From Brassica napus (Eukaryota > Streptophyta > Magnoliopsida > Brassicales > Brassicaceae), in contig NC_063448.1 of assembly GCF_020379485.1 (NCBI RefSeq), positions 19,739,726-19,803,725 on the forward strand: a stretch of 64,000 bases of DNA. Reading direction: 5' to 3'. The notes beneath the pieces were generated by a model, which was given only the letters and a program-made list of their open reading frames with translations, did not search any database and had not been told where the DNA came from. Made by a program: the position numbers and the translations under genes. This document shows positions 43,403 through 55,506 of the stretch, piece by piece. Position 1 is the first letter of the stretch; the number at the start of each line of letters is the position of its first letter.

Positions 43403-44222
43403 TTTTTTTTTTTTTTTTTTCATCTGAGTATTATTATTTATGGACAAAGTCCAGAAAGCAAAGTCCATACAGAACAAGACCAAGGCCCAACCGAAAAAAC
43501 TAAAACAAAGAAAAAACATAAGGAAAAGCCCAAAACAAAGGCCCATCCGGGCTTCACCGAAAACCTAACACGTCGAAAGACAGGTGTTAGAACCTCAACA
43601 ACGAGGCAACACGTGTCATTAACTCCCTTCGTATTCTCCTCCTCCGGAGAGACACAAATCGTTTCGCCGGAACCTCGCCGGGAAACACAGCTAACTTCCC
43701 ATTTTCTTCACCGCCCGACGTCTCCATCGGACTAAACTTCTCGAAACCACCGGAATCACCCGGGACCACCACGACGAGGTAAGGGAAATTCATCGTCTGT
43801 AACACATACCTTTGTGTTCGTTCTTCAGAGAGCTTCAATCGATCTAAATCGAGATCTCTTCCAGGAGCCAAACCACCGAACACAAGGCATAAACTTCTAC
43901 CGCTTCAGATCTTAACCGTAAACCATTCAAAATCGCTACCCTGGTTCCAGCCGACATCACTAGAGTGAAAAGTGAATCGCCGGAGTCAATAAGCCAGCCA
44001 TATCGTGTTGTAGGAACCACTATATTCTGGAACCAAAAGCCCGAACCTCGGGAAACCTTCACCGAAAGTAGAAACCAGTGAGATAAAGGGATGAACTCCC
44101 TCGATTTTTCTCTCAAAGGATCTGATCAAGATGATCAGACAATAAAAGAGAGCTTAAGTTTTCTCATCATCTCCTCCGTGAAAGATTTAGATAGAGAACG
44201 GAGAAGAGAGAGAAAACTTTAG
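43403..44222 (-). mobile_element. Sadhu-like or other non-autonomous retroposon, minus strand
   Basis: A run of 18 T at 43403-43420 is a poly(A) tail on the minus strand. An 18-bp duplication (TTCTCTTTCCTTCCATCT) flanks the 820-bp unit at 43385-43402 and 44223-44240. The minus strand has two overlapping frames (44116-43844 and 43883-43587) without a known domain, and a tail rich in GGGCTT/GGGCC phrases. Size, poly(A) tail and lack of pol fit Sadhu retroposons of Brassicaceae; a 5'-truncated LINE or a processed gene copy are alternatives. Confidence 0.75.
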
Positions 44223-44240
44223 TTCTCTTTCCTTCCATCT

Positions 44241-45072
44241 ACCTTCTCTTTCCACTTTTTCTATTTTTTTCTATTTTTTAAGTCCAGAAACGATACAAGA
44301 AAGGCACCGTTGCGGATGGCCTAATATTTTGGCACGGGTTGGGCTTTCTATAATTGAATATGTGAAAGTTGGATACTCACCCCCCCTCCCTACCTTTTAA
44401 TTTGTACATGAAAAATTCATGTTTTAATTTTAATCAATGCATTTTACTTTGAAATTAGAGCATAAAAATTTTAAAAATATGAGTGGAAAAGTTTTATTGC
44501 TAAGCAAATAAAATTAATCAAAACTAATTAATCAAAATAAGTATTGACTAAATAAAAATTTAATAATAAAAGTATCGTAGTTTGATATATATACATATAT
44601 ACACTTATTATAAATATATTGCCAACTAAAAGAAATGAAATATCTGAAATATTACTATTAAATATACCAAAATTTCGCCATAATTATAAAAATTAGTAAT
44701 TAATCTCACTTTTTCAATTTAATATTATTTGGTAAGGAAATTTTGAGTTTTTCTGTTTTTCTGTTTTTATTTCAGAATGTAACTAGTTTTTTTTAAACCA
44801 ACTAGTTAATTTTTTAACCATCCACAATCTTCTTCTCACGCTTCTATCTTCTTCTTCCACCTCCACAAACCTTTGAAAACGTTTAATTGCAGTTTTAAAT
44901 TAGCTTTGTAAATCTAATTATTTATATCTATAATTTTATTTCTAAAACCATCTTTTTTAAGGAAAAAAACATCTTCTCTTAAATTCTATTTTTTTATTTC
45001 TTCGCATATATATTTTCTATGTTATTTTTGATTTTTTTTCTTCAAAGAGTGATACTTTTCACATTCGGAATA
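44241..45072. other. AT-rich intergenic sequence
   Basis: No gene or repeat family recognised. Poly-A and poly-T tracts are frequent. Confidence 0.45.
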
Positions 45073-45080
45073 GTTTTTTA

Positions 45081-45851
45081 TAGGGGCGGGCATTTCGGTT
45101 ATTTTTTTGGTTCGGTTCAGGTTCGGTTCGGTTTGGTTAGTTCGGTTCAAGTATTTTTCCAACTGAAGTAAACCATAGTTAGTTTGGTTCAGTTTGTTTT
45201 CGGTTCGGTTTATATTCGGTTCGGTTTGTATTCGGTTCGGTTTGTATTCTGTTTGGTTTGTTTTTTTTGGATCGGTTTAATTATATTCTTTTTAGTTTAA
45301 TTGTTCTAAGAGAAATTATGATTTAAAACATAAATTATGTAAACATAAACTATGTGAACTAAATTCAATATAAAAATGAAACAAAAACCTTTAAAAAATC
45401 ACAAAATATATATATAAAAATTAAAACAAATGAAATTTAACTAAAGTAAAAACAAACTACATCATTAGTAATGTTTTTTATATCATTAAAAATTAAAAAA
45501 CCTGCAATAAATAAAATATTTTAAATCAAAACATTTTGATTATTACATATTAGGTTAGAAGAATATAAGTTAATGAATAAAAAATGAAAAATTTGTGGGT
45601 TGGTATTATAATTTTAGTATATTGATATTACTAATATTTTTAATTTAAATAATTACAAAATATATCGGTTTATCGGTTTAAACCGAACCAAACCGAACCA
45701 AACCGAACCATTCGGATTGGAAAAATCATCAACAGAATGGTTTAAAATAGACTTTGATTCGGTTTGAATCGGTTTCGGTTCGGTTGATTCAGTTTGACTC
45801 GGTTCAGTTCGACTCGGTTCAGTTCGGTTTTTTGGTTTTTTGCCCACCATA
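45081..45851. mobile_element. hAT-type non-autonomous element with GGTTCGGTT subterminal repeats
   Basis: Ends TAGGGGCGGGCA and the complement of TATGGTGGGCAA. The flanks are an 8-bp duplication with one difference (GTTTTTTA, 45073-45080; GTTTTTTT, 45852-45859). Each end has about 150 bp of GGTTCGGTTY repeats, in opposite orientations, around an AT-rich middle. No transposase frame. Confidence 0.8.
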
Positions 45852-45859
45852 GTTTTTTT

Positions 45860-48800
45860 GTGCTTAGAAAATGTGAAAATATAGTGAACGTCAAAATCTT
45901 GGAGAGAGATGCAAATAATAAAAGTGGGAAGAGTGTGATTTCTACATGCTACGAAGAAACAGAAAGGGAAGGTACTTCAAAACTTTATGCTATCTATATT
46001 TCTTGACACGGTTGTTCTAATTTAAACAATAATTTTCAGGAGTTTTCTTATGAAATTTTGTTTTTTTTTAACTTTCAATTTTTGTAGGATTGAAATGCTC
46101 TTTAAGTATGATGATATTCAAATGATCTCTAATGATGTAAATTTTACAATCCTTATTCTAAAAGTGGAAGAGCATACACAAGAACTGAAGTTTTTAAGAT
46201 GTATTGAAAAAGCATGAAACAATAGCAAAAAGATGACTGAATTCTATATTGATTTATAATATTCTTTTCAATTTCGTAAATGATAATTTGTTTTTAAGTT
46301 GATTTATTAATTAAATCTTCTCAAGAATATTTAAATTTTCAATTCTGTTATCAAGATATTATTAGATATCTAAAACAACGTTTTTTCTTGTATGCTTTAT
46401 ACTTCAGTAACTATATAACTTTATGAAAGTATTTGATTCATGTAATTATTTCCTAGCTCTATCATGCAAAATTAAACATTTAGTGAGATTTTTTTGCTCT
46501 TTCTATCCTGATAAAACGACCATGGTGACTGGGTGAGTCGAATAGTAAAGAAGTGATGGTACAATAATTGATTTCATTTTTTCCTAGCTGTATCATGCAA
46601 AGTTAAAAGTTCAAATACATAGTAAAGAGTTTTTGGTTAATGTAAAACTATATGATAGTAAAACTGGGGAGAGAGAGAGAGAGAGAGAGAGAGAGTTCAG
46701 ATGTGGGGGAGGGGTCATGGAATGGGAGGGAGAACGTCAGCATCAATGGCATCGTCGTGCGTTGCAGCAAAAAAGACACGTCATAAAGCTTATTCACAGG
46801 TCACGTGAACACGAAAGCCAAAAACAATTTTTCTACATATATCTTGAAAATGATCATTTTAGCTTTGGGATATCATTTTACTTGGTTAATTTTATAAAGT
46901 AGTAAGAGTAATAATAATATTTTGATCAAAAAAAAAAGTAAAAGTAAGTTTGTCAGAATTCAGACATCAGTAAGTTCACACGTGTATAAATTGTTAGATA
47001 TGGACCATAGCATTTGTTCAATCAAAACGACAGAGGGTAAGTCTTGTCACGTGAAAGGAAACATAGTTGGCGCATGTTTTTCACTCTCAGTTCTTTACCC
47101 AAATTTGTTTGGATAATATTGGGAAATTTTAAAGCTTTATGATCAAATTTACATAACATTTAGTGTTATTGTAGTATTTAAATTTGTATATTAATTATAT
47201 ATTCATGTATTTTTGAAAAAAAATTGTAATTTTTTGTGATATTTTTGTTATCTAAATATACTTTTAAATATTTAAATTTTGTAAATTTTTTATTTAATTT
47301 TATATGTAAAATTTAAATTTATTAAAATCTAATTTGAAATATTTATGAGATATAAAAAATTAAAGTACTAAAATGATAAATGACAATATATTTAAGTATC
47401 ATGAATATAATGTATAATATAATCAACAAAATGCAAATAAACATATGAAATTTTATTTTTTTGAAATTTTTTTATAAGAGCAAAAATTCTATATTAAAAT
47501 TATTGTGATTCGTTACTTTGAGAATTTTGGTTTTGATAAATGGTTGATAAATTCAAGCACTGTTTATATTATGAACAATAATTATTCAACTGATATAAAT
47601 GCTCATCTCTTTGGTCAGCAGTTACATACTTACATCAAAAGACTAATTATTTTGGACAAAAAGAAAAACATAATCAGTCAGAGCTATAGATAGAGTCGTT
47701 GTGTCAAGCTCCTTTATATTTAATGATCTCTTTGTAGCCTCGTCCTCGTGCATCATCTAATCACATCATAAATTAAATATTGCTACTTTAGTATTTAAAA
47801 AAAAAATAAATAGTAAAATCATAAAAGGAAGTCCAAAACGTAGAGAAGGCTATGCCGCTATGGCTGTAACACAGTAGGGGTTACGTAAGCATCCCTATGC
47901 AATGCACAAGTCCAGTCAAAGAGGCGGCACCTTATCTTCCCTCTTCGTAAAATACAAAGTTCGTGGTCTTTTTTTTCTGAGAAAACCATCGACGTTGTTT
48001 CGATCAGTTACTTGAACTGAGTTTCAGTTGTTATGTTAATTTTTAAATATGTATACATCATATGTTAAAATGATTATGTGTAGTCTTTCTTTTTTACTGT
48101 TACAACTTACAAATTATATTTAATTAAAATATAAAAAAACTATACTGTGATTCAGAAAAGGATAAATGACAGTGCATGGAATTGTGTTTGAACCTGAACC
48201 TATAGTTTTTAATTAAATATTAGTATTGTTTATCGAGAGCATCAAGATTTTTTCAGTTCATCGATTCTCTAAAAAAAAATGAAAACTAAGAAATTTCTGA
48301 ATAATGGTGTGCTTTTTTGGGTTTAATGTAGGAAGTACAATGTGCCCGTTGTAGACTTATCGATCATCATAGACATCGAAAATGTTTTTTTTTTCTGGTG
48401 CACCCATCAAAAATGTTATTTGTTGTATTATTTTACCCCTAAATTAGATATGTGCTGCTTTCTATTATAAGTATTTTCTATAAGGATATCACTAATTTTA
48501 CAGTTGTTATCAGAAAGAAAAAAAATAGGGTTTTTTTTGGGGTGAAGATTACTGTATGGCGCTATCTTAATTAGCTAGCAATGATTTTCGTTTTTACAGT
48601 ATGACACACTAAAACAATTATGCGTTCATTAGCTTCAAAAGTAAGTTAATCTATCAGTCAAGAAAACTAATATTCCATGGCTGATGATTGGGAAACAAGA
48701 TTTTTCGCATCTGGACAAATTAGTTCATCAGTCAAATGTTAAATTCAATCTGTTTGAGAGTGGACTAGTTTGCTTAAAAACTTATGTTTAAACAGAACTT

Positions 48801-49186
48801 AGAAAAGGTAAATTAAAAGCGATTAATACATATACTGTCCGCCGTTAAAACTAATCACTTTATAAAGTATGTTATTTTCATTTTTCAGATAACATAATAT
48901 TCAGTACATTCAATTATTAGAACACCTATACTTTGGTGTAAGAACACCCACGTATAAGGATCGTTCAGTATAACCAGTCACATCGGCAAACAAGCAAAAG
49001 AGATCAACGGTGCTTGATCCTTCAAAACTCTAGATGGATAAAACAAGCCGAGGATTACGGGTGTCGTAAGTGGACCCCAGAGACACCTCTTGTTCTTTTA
49101 AACTCTCTCTCTCTCATTTTGAGTCAAATAAGTCAACAAAGGAAAAACTCTCTCCTATACTCTCTCTCTAGATTCACTCTAGAACA
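45860..49186. other. intergenic and upstream region of the ERF gene
   Basis: Mostly AT-rich, no supported gene. A (GA)n microsatellite lies at 46671-46695. A less AT-rich island at 47830-47960 (AAGGCTATGCCGCTATGG...AGGCGGCACC) stands out and may be a conserved or regulatory block. The last 100 bp is a CT-rich leader with no distinct TATA box. Confidence 0.45.
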
Positions 49187-49738
49187 ATGGCGTCGACGAC
49201 TTGTGGAAGGGAGGTGCATTACAGAGGAGTAAGGAAGAGACCATGGGGTCGTTACGCGGCGGAGATTAGAGATCCTTGGAAGAAAACTAGGGTTTGGTTA
49301 GGCACTTTCGACACTCCCGAAGAAGCTGCTCTCGCTTACGACGGCGCCGCCCGTTTCCTCCGTGGTATCAAAGCTAAAACTAACTTCCCTTCTCCTCTCT
49401 CTCTTGACCTCAACCACATCCCTTCTCCCTCCGCCGCCGTCGCCGCCGCGGATAACCACCACAACCATCAACTCTGGTTCTCCGCTCCTCCTCCTCCTCC
49501 TCCTCTTCACATCTCCGGCAATTACCGCCACCACGGTCTCTATCTCCGAACCAGAGTGCTTAACGACAGAACCTCGGATTCCCCCTCTACAGAAGCGCCG
49601 TTTTATTTCACCGCCTCGCCTGCCGCAGCTACGTCATCGCCTCGAGCGCTTGAGTTAATGAGTTCTTCTCCTTCCTCCCCTACGGTGAGACGTGGCTTAG
49701 CCATTGATCTCAACGAGCCGCCGCCACTTTGGCTGTAA
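49187..49738 (+). CDS. ERF12: AP2/ERF transcriptional repressor, ERF12-like
   Basis: Single-exon 183-aa protein. Residues 12-69 form an AP2/ERF DNA-binding domain ([19 protein letters not shown] ... [16 protein letters not shown]), with the Ala and Asp residues that mark the ERF rather than DREB class. A Ser/Pro/His-rich middle follows. Residues 174-183 are [10 protein letters not shown], a DLNxxP-type EAR motif at the very C-terminus, which recruits TOPLESS co-repressors. Family: ERF group VIII (B-1), nuclear, binds GCC-box DNA and represses. The MASTTC start and end match my memory of Arabidopsis ERF12 (At1g28360). The ATG follows a CT-rich leader. ORF intact, so probably functional. The symbol rests on recall, not on a search. 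Confidence 0.93.
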   Translation: MASTTCGREVHYRGVRKRPWGRYAAEIRDPWKKTRVWLGTFDTPEEAALAYDGAARFLRGIKAKTNFPSPLSLDLNHIPSPSAAVAAADNHHNHQLWFSAPPPPPPLHISGNYRHHGLYLRTRVLNDRTSDSPSTEAPFYFTASPAAATSSPRALELMSSSPSSPTVRRGLAIDLNEPPPLWL

Positions 49739-51160
49739 AACAGACGATGAAGGCGGACATTAACGGCGCCGTTTGCAACACTTTCGGCGGAACTATTAGG
49801 GTTTATTTTTTTGTAACTTTAGTTTCTTTTAGCAAAAATCTCTTATTTTTTTAGAGTCGTACGTGTAGTTTTCTTTTCAGTTTGTCTTTTTTGGCTTATG
49901 TAAGAATGGAGATTGATTGTTATGATCCAAGTTGAGGTAACAAAAAAAAAAACTTCTTAATTGGCAAAATGAATTAACGCTTACTAAGTATTCTCATTGT
50001 TATAATTGTTTCGAAGGATTAGGAAATGAATCTAAAGAAAGTAACTTTGATTGATGTTGTGGATTGTTATGAGTTTCGCTTATGTCTGGTTCCGAGGGTT
50101 TTTTTAAACCTTATTGTATTCTGTGGCGTGTCGTGAAGTACGGACTGACTTGTGTTGGCTCTTTCATTACTTCGCACTGCGTTCTGTTGACTCACGCGCC
50201 TCCCTAACAACGACAAAAGACTGAGAAAGAGAGATACAGACAAAATAGATAGTGACTAGTGAGAGGAATAGAAACAGAGCAAGCGTGGGAGTTTGGACTG
50301 CCATTTTCACTTACGGACCAGATGTGTTATCAGTTTTGAGTTTGTAAATACTTTCATTTACTTTTACCAGAACATTGTGCCATGGAGCCCATTAACAAAT
50401 GTGTTACTAGTATGCAATAGCCAATACTAGGGACAAAGTTCATGCATTCTTTTATTGAAACTTTTTGCATTCTTTTGTTTTAAACCAAAATTTCTTTTAT
50501 GTATCCAGGAGTCATTTTTATCATATTCTATACTCCCTTTTGTTTTTTTTGTAAGATGTTTTAGCATAAACACATAAAGTAAAAAAAAATTACTTTTAAT
50601 AAAATCACATGATTACAACAAAAAAATAACTAAAAGTAGTTAATCATTGTTAGTATCCACAAAATAAGACAAAAACTACACATTAATTTTTAATATTTTA
50701 ATAGTTTTGTATATAAAGTTTCAAATCATTATACAAATTAAAATAGAACTATCTTCTAAAACATCATACAAAAAGAAATGGAGAGAGAGTTTTATAAAAG
50801 ACTTGTGACTGAACTCCTGTTTAGTCATGTGATATTAGAAATTAGAGAGAGAGAGGGAGATAGAGAGTTGGGGATTTTCAGTATATGTTTAGAAAATAAT
50901 AAAAAATAACTTTATATCAATCTTGTTTACACATTATATGAATATATTTTGTGCCTCAGAAACCAGTTGTAAATTTTGAATTTAAACATGTCTATGACAA
51001 GCGCTGCATGTGTTTCTACGATGACATAACTTCATTTTGGCTCTTGTGGAGACCCCACGCGCCGTCGCCTGACTCCGCTAGTGTTATAAAAATATCAATT
51101 TCAACTTTGGGGTTACTTCTTTAGTTATTTTTTTAGACATCTATTTCTTTGGTTGTTTAT
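49739..51160. other. 3' region of the ERF gene and spacer
   Basis: GTTTATTTTTTTGTAACTTTAG after the stop would be the 3' UTR. No gene seen. GA-rich tracts occur near 50842-50870. Confidence 0.45.
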
Positions 51161-51280
51161 TAGATCATGATTAACGGAGATTCTTAAAGTGGAGTTTTCA
51201 GCCGAAAATAATAAACTGTCTTTTAAAAGTTAAAAGACAGTTTTTCTACCCTAAGAACTCTTCGTTAATCATGCTTTGTT
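51161..51280. mobile_element. small foldback MITE
   Basis: Ends CATGATTAACGGAGATTCTTA and, reversed, CATGATTAACGAAGAGTTCTTA give an inverted repeat of about 22 bp. Inside is a second inverted repeat, CTGTCTTTTAA/TTAAAAGACAG (51218-51241). The 120-bp unit could fold into a nearly complete hairpin. The class is probably PIF/Harbinger-like, but I could not fix the target-site duplication. Confidence 0.7.
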
Positions 51281-51537
51281 AGAGGCTAGCTAGGTGTATA
51301 GCTTGGTCCTTCTTTATGAGTCTCTTGTCGTTTTGACCTCTATGGTTCTATCTCTTTTCCCTATCATTTAATTGAGGCCTCTTTTGTCTATCCACTACAT
51401 ATCTCCAAGTTTGTTTAATAAACCCAAGCTATAGTATTAAATTATTTGACAAAAAGGTCTTATTTAATAACCGTTTAGTTAGTAATGTTAAGTTATCAAA
51501 AGTTTGGCGGGAGTGACCGACCATAAATTTTTGAGAT

Positions 51538-51679
51538 TGTTATAAAAGTAATAGAAAAGTTTATCTTTATTCATAATATATATGTTTTTTATATATGAGA
51601 TTATACCGTCATAGATAAATGGAAAGATTACAAATCATAATCTTTTGGTTATGAGCCATCCACAATCTGGTTCATAACA
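51538..51679 (-). repeat. Copia D2 3' LTR
   Basis: 142 bp, TGTTATAAAAG ... GGTTCATAACA. Partner at 57219-57360 with roughly a dozen differences. Confidence 0.85.
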
Positions 51680-51689
51680 CTCTCCCTTG

Positions 51690-54200
51690 GATGCCATAAC
51701 CATTTAGAGCTTGTAATGTGTTTTAATGTTGCCTCATTAAAACTTTACCAGGGAAATCCAATTGGAACAAAACCATGATGAAGAAAAAAGAGTACAACAA
51801 ACATTATTCCCCCTGATTTGGACATTACTTAAGGTCCCTTGGACCTCTCCAATTTTCTGCAATCCGTGGGTGATGAAGATCTTGGGCAGAATATGCTTCG
51901 TCCTCGAACATGATAGTTGGTTCTTCTTTACCATCAGCCATGCCACAATCTGATCGAACATATTGAGTCATCGACCTCAAATGCACACACACGAAATCTT
52001 GGATGATGTTGCTGCGATATGCGTGTACCACCATGTGTAAAACATAACATGTCTGAAAACAAATTAACAAAACTAAATAACCTCTCTTTGGGCTGGTTAG
52101 TATAAAATAAACCAAAATCAAAGGCTTCTTCATCGTCCTTCTTATGGACCAATTAGATCAGTATCTAAAACAAGACTTCTGCATCGTCCATCTCAGGACT
52201 AAATGGACTTCTTTATCGTCCACCTTTGGACTGAATGGATCAGTGTCCAAATTAAGTGATCTCACGCCCATGTACTAGATAATGGGTGAGACTGGTCCAT
52301 ATTAAATCTCTTGAGTACCCTTTTCTATATATACTATTTGATGCACAAGGATTTCATTGTTAGTGTACTCAAGCTGTAATCCCAAACAAAACTTTGTTTT
52401 CCAAGATCTTTCATCTCAAACTCTTTCTTGAGATATTCAACTGTTTGGGAAATTGTATCCAGAGGTTCCTAGGATATTCAGATCATATACTTTGATGATT
52501 ATCAATATTGTTCTCGAGAACTTGCTGTACTTTAATCTCATACCCTCTAGTACTTTCATTATCCAGTGGACCATATAAATATGCAGTCACTACATCAACT
52601 TGCTGCAAGTCTAATTTTCTCTCTTATATAGCCAGACTTATGAGAAATCTAAAAGTAGTTGCATCCACCACATGGGAGTACGTCTCCTCATAATCTATTA
52701 CTGGTCTTTGTGAGAATCCTTGTGCAACATCAGCTTTATATCTCACAATTTCTATTCCTCACAAGACCCATTTATATCCACTGGTTTTAACATCATATGG
52801 CGTCTTAATCATATGGCCAAATACGCATTTCTTCCTTAAACTATTTAACCCCACGTTTCCATTCAATCCAATCTATTCTACGAGTGCGCACTCTTATATT
52901 GACATGGATTCATGATCCTCGCTTATATTCATAAATTCAAGTGCTACCTTGTATGCAAATAAATCATCTTATGTCGACATTCCTTATTGGTTCCATTATG
53001 TTCCAGACATGATATAATCGATTGAGATTCATTATTATCAGGACCTTTAATACTTTGCAGCTTGGCGTCCCAAGCTACATTGTTTGGTACCTGTACCTTA
53101 GAGCCGGCCGGCCTTATCTCCATGTCTGGGATGGTTTCCTTAGTAACCTCGGATTTGGATTTTGATTATCATTCTCTGCACCTTTCTTTTGTTTCCGAGG
53201 ATTCTTATCTTTTGGAACCTATTTGGTCTACCACGTTTCATATGTTGTCTAGACTCTGTAGCAACTTGACTGTGTCTCTTCTTGGACATCAAATTCGTTG
53301 GTGCTTTACAAGCTGGTTTATATATGACTTAGTCATTCTTTTTCGTGTCAGCAAATGTGTCTGGCATTTGATTAGCTAGCTTTGTAAATGTATAATCTTT
53401 GGACGTTTATTTCACATTTTTTAGTCCGAGGATCTTGCCAAGACATTGATGGTTGATTCCATTCTATTTCTTTTACCATTCTTTTACCAGTTTTATTTTT
53501 TTTTTCTCCTCCTGGTCTTAAAATAATCCGTGTACCTGGCCTCAAATATAATCACCCATAGTTGGCTCAAAGAACTTTATTATTGTGGGAGAATCATATC
53601 CAACATATATCCCCATCCTCCTTTTGAGGTCCCATCTTAGTTCTCTGTGGTGGAGCAATAAGTACATAGACAACACATCCAAATGTCTTATGATGGGGTA
53701 TGTCTGGCTCTTGACCCGTTAATAATTGTGATAGGGGATATCTATGCTCACTAAATGGCCTGATGCGTATTAACTTAGGTGCATGTAAATTTCGTGTGGC
53801 CCAAGCTGTGAATGAGAGTTTTGACCTCATAAGTTATGGTCTATCAATCAGCTATTTGCGTTTTAAAAGATTTCGGCCAAGCCGTTCTTGGTATGGACAT
53901 GTATCACAGAATTGTCCACACTTACCCCCATGGACATACCATAATCATTTAAACGCTTGGGACATGTATTCACCAGTATTATCTAGACATATAGTCTTTA
54001 TTTATGAAAAAGGGGCTCGTAGCCGTTTTACTGGTGATGGCCTAATGAGTTTCCCTTGTGTACATGCTACACACGTGAGATTCTTTGGGATAACTCTTCT
54101 TATCTTTTAATGTGTGCCTTTTGAATATCAATTTTCGCATCATGTTTGGACCAGGATGGCCAATCCGGTCGTGCCATAAAGTGTATATTTTCGCAGGCTT
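51690..54200 (-). pseudogene. Copia D2 integrase, RT and RNase H remnants
   Basis: 53594-53830 (minus) has an integrase C-terminal part: HKTFGCVVYVLIAPPQRTK and an LIRIRP segment. 53830-54110 has degenerate core with many stops. 51825-52152 and 51737-51961 hold RNase H-type remnants (FVNLFSDMLCFTH is not conserved). RT in 52300-53000 is recognisable only in short phrases. No continuous frame. Confidence 0.6.
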
Positions 54201-54657
54201 TTAGCCTCTATCATACTGATCTATGCATAGTCTAGGTCAGTAGAGAATGCAGGTATAGTCTTTAGGACTTATTATGGCCTTGGGCGATTTTATACATATA
54301 TCTGAAGGAACTCTTTGTTTCCTTCGCCCATTGTTTCAATATGGAAACCATTCATTCTTATATCTTTAAAACTCAATAGGCTGCTCTTGCTCTTAGAGCT
54401 GGGTGAATATAAGGCATCACTGATTTCTAGATGCATACCCTTAGGCAATAATATATTAGCCTAGCCATAGTCTTCTTTCAGACTGGCGATACCTGCTTTA
54501 GTACTTATATTGGCGTTTTTCAGTGTACTCATATAGAAAAATCATTCATTCATTTAATCTAAGCAGACAATGTAATAGAAATAAATTCAAAGAGATAAAA
54601 ATCAGAGAAAGCATACAAGCAAAGCAATCACACAAGTTTGATGTCGAAATCAGATTA

Positions 54658-55506
54658 TCAACTTGATTCTTTTAGGCAATCATAAGTCTCATATTCCATA
54701 AGATCATCTTGATCATGTTCGAAATTATTTTCACCATCTTTATAGACCAAGTGGGTTTCAGGATTCTTCCCTTTCAGACTCTCTTTGATAGAGGTCACAA
54801 AAATGTTTGGGAGTCCTTCATATCTTAGCCCAATGGTTCCCCATTCCACATCTATGGCACACTGATTTGGTCGAGCTTTGTGGTTTAAAGGATATACCAC
54901 GGCCACTGCCTTGACCATGGCTCAAATTGGGTTGATACCCACGGCCTCTGCCATAGTGATTCCCACGGCCAAATGTGTTATAGTGGCCATGGCCACGTCC
55001 TTTCCACCCTCCACGGCCATGACCGTGTGGTCTATCATTCTGGACGTGGTTACCTTTTTTTTTTTCTTCTGCGGCCTTATTGGTATCAGGTAATGGGGTT
55101 AATCCAGGAGGTCTCAATTCACTGTTTCTCATCAGTAATCCATTATTTTGCCCAGCTAGCAATAGACTCATCCACGGACTTATAGTCCTGGATTCTGGGA
55201 TTCCTCCAATCAAATAGGGCATTTGGTAATAACACCGTTCTTTGGTGATCATATCTCGATTTTTAACTCTGTCCAAAGGTCTAGAGGATTCTCTATAGTC
55301 AGATACTGATCTTTGAGACTCTTAATAAGATGATGGCTAATAATTAATATTGCCCTGTATCAATCTTTCTCATTGGCATTATTGCCTTCTATGATACATT
55401 CACCAAGTCTTTTTGACTTTAGGATAATCTTTGTATCCAATGCCCACCGTAAATAATTATCTCCAAAGAGATTTAGGGCAGCAAAATCCATGTTGATTTT
55501 CGACAT
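54658..55506 (-). pseudogene. Copia D2 gag
   Basis: Minus-strand ATG 55506-55504 begins MSKINMDFAALNLFGDNYLR, the usual Copia gag opening. The frame at 55276-54818 has a Gly/Arg/His-rich stretch (GHGRGGWKGRGHGHYNTF) and a zinc knuckle CHRCGMGNHWAKI (CCH with the last Cys lost). A frameshift separates 55506 from 55276. The frame at 54918-54658 continues with an acidic tail (NNFEHDQDDLMEYE). It would package element RNA if intact. Confidence 0.75.

Noticed and set aside
46633..46902. 89-codon frame over the GA microsatellite
   Set aside because: Driven by the simple repeat; no domain.
49298..49658. Frames overlapping the ERF gene on both strands
   Set aside because: Low-complexity shadows of the Pro/His/Ser-rich ERF middle region.
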